Source: an uncultured Nitrospira sp. (lineage in GTDB: Bacteria; Nitrospirota; Nitrospiria; Nitrospirales; Nitrospiraceae). Taken from it: a DNA stretch of 54,727 nucleotides. The position numbers and the translations under genes were made by a program. Location of the stretch: positions 1 to 54,727 of the forward strand of contig CABVRV010000016.1 of the NCBI GenBank assembly GCA_902500755.1, read 5' to 3'. The notes below the pieces were generated by a model. The model did not search any database and was not told the origin of the DNA. It saw nothing but the letters and a program-made list of their open reading frames with translations. The number at the start of each line of letters is the position of its first letter. The first letter of the stretch is position 1. Of the stretch, positions 50,656-54,727 are shown in pieces.

Positions 50656-51636
50656 ATGGATGGACTGGGTCGGAACGAACATCGAGAACTTGATCGCGAA
50701 GTCCTTATTGATTCAGGGCAAGATCCGGTCTCACAGGTCATCGACCAGACGGAGACCGAAGATGACGCCGAGCCGTCCTTTTTCTCGAAATGGACCTTGC
50801 CTAGTATCCTCTTTCTCCTGACAGTTTTTACCACATTGTGGGCGGGAGCCTACCAAGCCTACAGCGGCCCAGTGCGAGGACCTCTCAATTTTCTCCTGGC
50901 TTCTCCTGAGGCATTGTGGCGGGGAATTCCGTTCGCCGGATCGCTGCTCTTTATTCTCACCACGCATGAACTGGGGCATTATCTCTTGTCGAGAATTCAC
51001 CGAGTACCAGCATCCCTGCCGCTGTTTATTCCGGGTCCTCCCCATTTTATCGGGACGTTCGGCGCGATTATTCGCATGCGGGGTCCGATTCTCAGCCGTC
51101 GGGCATTGTTCGATATCGGCGTCGCCGGTCCCCTGGCAGGTTTCGTCGTCGCCGTCATTGTGCTGATCATCGGACTCAGTCTGTCCACGGTGGTGGATCG
51201 AACAGCCACGTATGGGTTGCATCTAGGCGAGCCCTTGCTGCTGCAATTCATGTCGTGGGTGGTGGTCGGACCGTTACCGCCGGAGGCCGACGTGGTGCTC
51301 CACCCGATCGGCTTTGCCGCCTGGTTCGGACTCTTCGTAACCTCCCTCAATCTTCTTCCGATCGGCCAGCTCGACGGCGGCCATGTCGCCTATGCCTTGT
51401 GGGGATCACGACAGCGGACGATGGCGCTCGCCTTTCTGCCGATCTTGTTGATCTTGGGTTTCGTCGGCTGGTCGGGTTGGTTTTTGTGGGCCTTCATGGC
51501 GGGACTGTGGGGCGTCGGCCATCCCCCGGTCATGGATCCTGATGTCCCACTCGGCCGCAATCGGACGATCGTCGGCTGGATTGCCCTGGCCGTATTTGTC
51601 ATTACCTTTGCGCCGGTCCCGTTTTCCTTCCACTAA
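50656..51636 (+). CDS. Site-2-protease family membrane metalloprotease
   Basis: 326 residues, M50 family, six or more helices. An acidic soluble N-terminus, a membrane segment (LPSILFLLTVFTTLWAGAYQ), zinc motif TTHELGHYLLSR, FIPGPPHFIGTFGAIIRMRG, and second zinc ligand NLLPIGQLDGGHV (Asn-x-x-Pro ... Asp-Gly-Gly-His). EGY-like arrangement, related to chloroplast EGY1. It cleaves membrane-embedded substrates. Eleven bases after the HTH-metallo-beta-lactamase gene, so probably in the same operon. Confidence 0.92.
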   Translation: MDGLGRNEHRELDREVLIDSGQDPVSQVIDQTETEDDAEPSFFSKWTLPSILFLLTVFTTLWAGAYQAYSGPVRGPLNFLLASPEALWRGIPFAGSLLFILTTHELGHYLLSRIHRVPASLPLFIPGPPHFIGTFGAIIRMRGPILSRRALFDIGVAGPLAGFVVAVIVLIIGLSLSTVVDRTATYGLHLGEPLLLQFMSWVVVGPLPPEADVVLHPIGFAAWFGLFVTSLNLLPIGQLDGGHVAYALWGSRQRTMALAFLPILLILGFVGWSGWFLWAFMAGLWGVGHPPVMDPDVPLGRNRTIVGWIALAVFVITFAPVPFSFH

Positions 51637-51777
51637 TCGCTGTTGCTCCCTTACTCATTCGTCCAGTTTTGTTGATTTTCTTGTCCGATTTATCACCCGA
51701 TCTTACAGTATCGAGATGATCGTGGGAGGGATATCTGCACTGCAGATGCCAGAAATGTAGGGCCATTTTCTTTCCCC

Positions 51778-52338
51778 ATGAGATTAGGATCGATCAGGCT
51801 GGACGTAGTAGAGTCTTACGGAAGTTATGACCCTCCAAAGGAAGCTGCGAAACTTGTGGTATCCCTGCTGGACACTGTGCCGAAGAGCCTGTACGTAGGT
51901 TTGGCGCAAGTCTGTCTTACTGATGCATCAGTCTTATCCAGAGCCAAGCGTCGTCGTAAGACAACACAAAAATCAAGGGTGGGGGAGACGCTAGCAGTCT
52001 ATTGGCCTTCAAGTATCAGGGAATCAGCAAGAATTGAAATCTTTGTGGACAAAGTCTTGGACCAACTACCACCAACGCTGAGAAGAGTGGAATTCATTAG
52101 AGAGTTAGTAATAGCAGACGTCTTATTTCATGAGCTCGGACATCATGTTCAGGCTAAAGCGAGAGTTCGCCTAAGAAGAAACAAGGAAGAAACCTTCGCT
52201 GATAATATTGCCGCTAAGTTACTGAGGAGACTCATAAATAGAAAGTACAGGTTCTTAAAACCTCTGATTGCGGTCGCCAAGATGGGCCTTGATATGCGTG
52301 ACAAATTGATGATGAGTCGAAAAGATGAAAGACGGTAG
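51778..52338 (+). CDS. HELGHH-motif protein in an AT-richer patch
   Basis: 186 residues, no signal peptide. The zinc motif VLFHELGHHVQAKAR lies at about 117-131, with a later acidic residue in KEETFADNIAAKLL (the third ligand of gluzincin-like proteases). Basic, Arg/Lys-rich flanks. Base composition is visibly more AT-rich and codon use differs from neighbours, so recent transfer is likely. Unknown family; could be a protease of a defence or toxin system, no evidence of partner. Confidence 0.65.
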   Translation: MRLGSIRLDVVESYGSYDPPKEAAKLVVSLLDTVPKSLYVGLAQVCLTDASVLSRAKRRRKTTQKSRVGETLAVYWPSSIRESARIEIFVDKVLDQLPPTLRRVEFIRELVIADVLFHELGHHVQAKARVRLRRNKEETFADNIAAKLLRRLINRKYRFLKPLIAVAKMGLDMRDKLMMSRKDERR

Positions 52339-52439
52339 CGGCGCCGTTGCCGCGTGAGAGGCTTGATCGTTGACGTGGCTCGCTTGCGAAACCAAGCGGC
52401 AAGACCTGGCGGAAGGTTCGCATCCACCAGAAATTTCAT
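52339..52439 (-). pseudogene. Broken DUF5615 PIN-like toxin fragment
   Basis: Begins MKFLVDANLPPGLAAWFRKR, the signature start of DUF5615/Mut7-C-type PIN-like toxins, then loses the family pattern; only about 35 codons remain before the end of the HELGHH gene. The ATG overlaps the DUF433 stop (ATGA), so it was the second gene of a normal module. Truncated toxin. Confidence 0.65.
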
Positions 52440-52671
52440 CGAGTCTGGGCCAGCACAATCGTGTGGTTCAGGTAGGCAGCAGCGTAGGTTATCGCGGCCC
52501 GGATTTCGTCGCGTCCAAGTACGGATAGTCATGCAGAATCTCTTCTTCAGACGTTCCTGCCGCCAGCATGTCCAGGATGTCTTGAACGCGGATACGCATA
52601 CCGCGGATGCAAGGACGGTCTCCGCACTTACCTGGCTCGATGGTGATGCGCTTCAGCAGTTCTGTCTTCAA
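52436..52671 (-). pseudogene. Frameshifted DUF433 antitoxin
   Basis: LLKRITIEPGKCGDRPCIRGMRIRVQDILDMLAAG (read in two parts) is a clear DUF433 domain. After YLDA, one base is missing near 52508; a single-base correction restores EIRAAITYAAAYL and then LNHTIVLAQTR with an ATGA overlap to the next gene. TTG at 52671 is the probable start. This is a decaying partner of the DUF5615 fragment. Confidence 0.7.
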
Positions 52672-52914
52672 TAGAAGGTAGGCCGAATCGTTCCGTGCGG
52701 TGAGCATCGCTGAATGGACTATAGCATTGGGTTTGAGGTTGAGCAATGAGATGAGACATCTATCGATGGTGAGAAAATAAATAGGGACAGGCAGGATTTC
52801 TGATGATTGACGTGGCTGAAAGGAGCGATGAATGTCCTGCACAGCCTGTCGAGGTTATGGGGTCGGATACCTTTACAGACCTCAAACCCAGCTCCCACCC
52901 TGACTTACAGGATT

Positions 52915-53331
52915 CTATGGTTTGGCTTTCAGGAGTTGGAGGAACGCCGTGACCGAGACGACCTCGACCGATTGGATGTGGTGAAGGCTCAGGAGATCGT
53001 CATCTCCGCTGACAAGCCAGCGTACTCCAGCCGTCGCCGCACAGGTGATGAATTTGGCATCGTCCGGGTCGCGAACCTCGGGAACCATTGTTTCGATGAC
53101 TTTGACTGATTCGATAAAGGGGAGAAGTTCTTCTTCGATCACACTTCGGATCTCAGCAGGGGTGAGGTCAAACTTGGGATAGGCCAGTACTCGAATGTAT
53201 TCATCCAGTATGGGGGCGGATACAACCAGTCGAAGCCGGCTGGATTGCCAAGCTGAGACGAGTTGCGACGGTGGTCCTGAAAAGAGCAATGCTGAGATGA
53301 CGACGTTCGTGTCGAGCACGGCGCGGATCAC
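52915..53331 (-). CDS. PIN-domain toxin
   Basis: 138 residues. IRAVLDTNVVISALLFSGPP holds the first catalytic Asp; LDEYIRVLAYPKF a middle Glu; EVRDPDDAKFITCAATAGVRWLVSGDDDLLSL the remaining Asp residues. PIN toxins of this PF13470 type are RNases. The start overlaps the antitoxin stop (ATGA). It looks intact, next to the decayed DUF433-DUF5615 module. Confidence 0.88.
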   Translation of the reverse strand: MIRAVLDTNVVISALLFSGPPSQLVSAWQSSRLRLVVSAPILDEYIRVLAYPKFDLTPAEIRSVIEEELLPFIESVKVIETMVPEVRDPDDAKFITCAATAGVRWLVSGDDDLLSLHHIQSVEVVSVTAFLQLLKAKP

Positions 53332-53576
53332 CGGCGGCGGCCTCGGCGTCCTCTTGCCCAGGCGATGGCGCGATCGACGTCAGCCGGCTCCATGCCGAGA
53401 TCTTTGATCTTCCGCCGTACGGCCGCCAGTCGAGACCCTGATTGTGCCATGGTGACGGGTTTGAGGATCAGCACCCCGTCTTTGGTAGTGACATCGAAGT
53501 ACTCCGTGTCCGGAATCTCTTGCAGAGCTTTCTTAGGCAACGTGACTTGATTCTTTGAGGTCTTTTTGGCCAGCAT
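53328..53576 (-). CDS. AbrB/MazE-type antitoxin
   Basis: 82 residues. SKNQVTLPKKALQEIPDTEYFDV is the swapped-hairpin AbrB DNA-binding start, followed by GVLILKPVTMAQ. The tail (VRRKIKDLGMEPADVDRAIAWARGRRGRRR) likely binds the PIN toxin. GGAGGTGAGC precedes the ATG at 53576, which settles the start; longer readings are not needed. Confidence 0.85.
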   Translation of the reverse strand: MLAKKTSKNQVTLPKKALQEIPDTEYFDVTTKDGVLILKPVTMAQSGSRLAAVRRKIKDLGMEPADVDRAIAWARGRRGRRR

Positions 53577-53748
53577 GCTCACCTCCCCCCCAATGAAGTA
53601 AGGATATCTTACACCATTGTATTCTGGCAAGGTAGAGGTCAAGACTCGAAAGGTGTCGCAGGTTTCCTCGAGCGCTCGATCCATTCTATCCATGCACCAT
53701 TCTTGAGATTTCCTTGTTCGAATCCTCCGTCGATCCTAAAGTTGGCAC

Positions 53749-54501
53749 ATGATCGTTAGTGAGACATCTACGACACATTGCCCGAAATGCCAGGCCAAGC
53801 GGCTTGAGGAGTCAACGGAGTGTATCCGATGCGGCATCATCTTCGCCAAGTACCGACCAGGTCTGGCGAGAGTGCCGGTCTCACCACCCTTGTCATTATG
53901 CGCATGCTCTCGGTGGCTGGGGACAGCCAAGGAGTGGCTGATCGAGTCCGACATCACCACCGAAACAATGACATTTTACGGACGGGCGGTTGTGTTCGTT
54001 GCCATGGTCTGGTGGGGGTGGACATTCATCACCACGCCGCTTGAAACCAATTACACCGGTGAGTCCTTTCTGCACTTGATCAATCTGCCCTTTCACGAAG
54101 CGGGACATGTCATCTTCATTCCATTCGGTCGTTTCATGACGATTCTGGGAGGCACGCTCGGCCAGATTCTTATGCCGATGATCTGTCTCGGCACATTCCT
54201 GATCAAGACCCGTGATCCGTTCGGCGCGGCAGTGGCCTTGTGGTGGACAGCAGAAAGCATGATGGACATCGCCCCTTACATCAACGATGCGCGCGCGCTC
54301 GACCTCATGCTCATCGGCGGCGTGACCGGAAAAGAAACCGACGGCCACGACTGGAACAACATCCTGACGATGCTGGACCTCTTGGAATGGGATCATCGGT
54401 TGGCGCACTTCACCTACAACATCGGGATCCTCCTTATGCTCGCTTCCTTCCTTTGGGGAAGCACCCTCTTGTTGCGTCACTATCGGCGACTTTCGGGGTA
54501 G
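53749..54501 (+). CDS. Membrane protein with zinc ribbon and HEAGH motif
   Basis: 250 residues. An N-terminal zinc ribbon (CPKCQAKRLEESTECIRCGIIFAKY, four Cys) precedes several membrane helices (VVFVAMVWWGWTFITTPL, LGGTLGQILMPMICLGTFL, and near the C-terminus). HEAGHVIFIPFGRFM provides a zincin HExxH motif in or near the membrane. WWTAESMMDIAPYINDARA has conserved-looking acidic residues. It looks like a membrane metallopeptidase of unknown function, also known to me as conserved hypothetical in related genomes. Confidence 0.75.
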   Translation: MIVSETSTTHCPKCQAKRLEESTECIRCGIIFAKYRPGLARVPVSPPLSLCACSRWLGTAKEWLIESDITTETMTFYGRAVVFVAMVWWGWTFITTPLETNYTGESFLHLINLPFHEAGHVIFIPFGRFMTILGGTLGQILMPMICLGTFLIKTRDPFGAAVALWWTAESMMDIAPYINDARALDLMLIGGVTGKETDGHDWNNILTMLDLLEWDHRLAHFTYNIGILLMLASFLWGSTLLLRHYRRLSG

Positions 54502-54578
54502 CACTCCTTCCTTGCGTGACTGTACCAACTCTCTTACGATGGCCTGCGGAGAATAGGGAGTTCGAGGAGTCACACATC

Positions 54579-54727
54579 GTGTCTCGGATCACCACACTGT
54601 CATGCCTATGTTTTGTCGTGGCGGCCCTCGCCTCATCGGCTTTCGGTCAAGATCCTGGAAACCAGAGCGCTACGGCTTTCGGTACGCCTACGACATCCAG
54701 CTCTCCGTGGCACTACGGAGCCTACGT
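54579..54727 (+). CDS. N-terminus of an exported protein, probably porin-like (cut by window end)
   Basis: GTG start with GAGGAG upstream. About 49 residues are visible: a signal peptide (TLSCLCFVVAALASSAFGQ) and a Ser/Thr-rich segment ending SSSPWHYGAY. The 'PWHYG' opening is like beta-barrel outer-membrane proteins, but too little is present to be sure. Confidence 0.55.
   Translation, partial: MSRITTLSCLCFVVAALASSAFGQDPGNQSATAFGTPTTSSSPWHYGAY

Noticed and set aside
1-54727. CRISPR array, tRNA or rRNA genes
   Set aside because: I looked for short spaced repeats and for tRNA-like arms and saw none; the CARF protein therefore has no local CRISPR context.

Overview
The window looks like a chromosomal segment of a Gram-negative, fairly GC-rich bacterium, most likely a Nitrospira-type member of the Nitrospirota. 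This rests on gene content and is inference: lipid-A-core heptose genes (rfaE2, gmhA), SurA-like periplasmic foldases, OmpA and lipoproteins show an outer membrane. A Thermus-type isocitrate dehydrogenase, a SulP transporter with a sigma-54 two-component system, and many small lipoproteins fit that lineage. I saw no rRNA, tRNA or CRISPR array.

Layout. 55-3176 is a complete IS1-like transposon with 21-bp perfect terminal inverted repeats and 8-bp target duplications. It carries a KGG-type basic protein, an SDH-family Clp-fold serine protease, a small ORF, a single-ORF DDE transposase and a Phd/RelE-type toxin-antitoxin pair. 3.3-9.4 kb is housekeeping: murJ, ogt, dtd, an unknown gene, an isoaspartyl peptidase, a VOC protein, mtgA and engB. 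9.4-15.4 kb on the minus strand holds two PpiC/SurA foldases, mfd and rfaE2. 15.6-18.7 kb is a large hybrid histidine kinase. 18.7-22.6 kb on the minus strand has a SprT-like protease, a deoxyhypusine-synthase-like protein, gmhA, a slipin and an NfeD protein. 22.7-24.5 kb has a solitary CARF-domain protein and a YbgC thioesterase.

25.0-33.6 kb reads as a metabolic and regulatory block. It contains isocitrate dehydrogenase split into two genes, a universal stress protein, a SulP transporter, CysD, and an NtrC-family regulator with its sensor kinase. Both icd and the SulP gene have a sigma-54 -24/-12 promoter and share an upstream palindrome, CGTGC-N6-GCACG, so the neighbouring regulator probably controls both.

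34-45 kb is envelope and accessory: OmpA with coiled coil, lipoproteins, an amidase, two nucleases, a HigBA toxin-antitoxin, hemL, and a barnase/barstar-like pair. 45.2-51.6 kb is a plus-strand run: exported protein, phosphoglycolate-phosphatase-like HAD, an active/inactive M16 peptidase pair, an HTH-metallo-beta-lactamase fusion, and a site-2 protease. 51.7-53.7 kb is an accessory patch with a broken DUF433-DUF5615 module and an intact AbrB-PIN module. The window ends in a membrane HEAGH protein and the start of an exported, probably porin-like, protein.

Three long palindromic repeats (20974-21184, 35587-35711, 49563-49760) and two related tandem palindromes (40240-40282, 42153-42195) lie between genes. 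The strongest candidates for undescribed biology are the cargo-bearing IS1-like element, the sigma-54/enhancer regulon, the split isocitrate dehydrogenase, and the stand-alone CARF protein with a degenerate HEPN motif.
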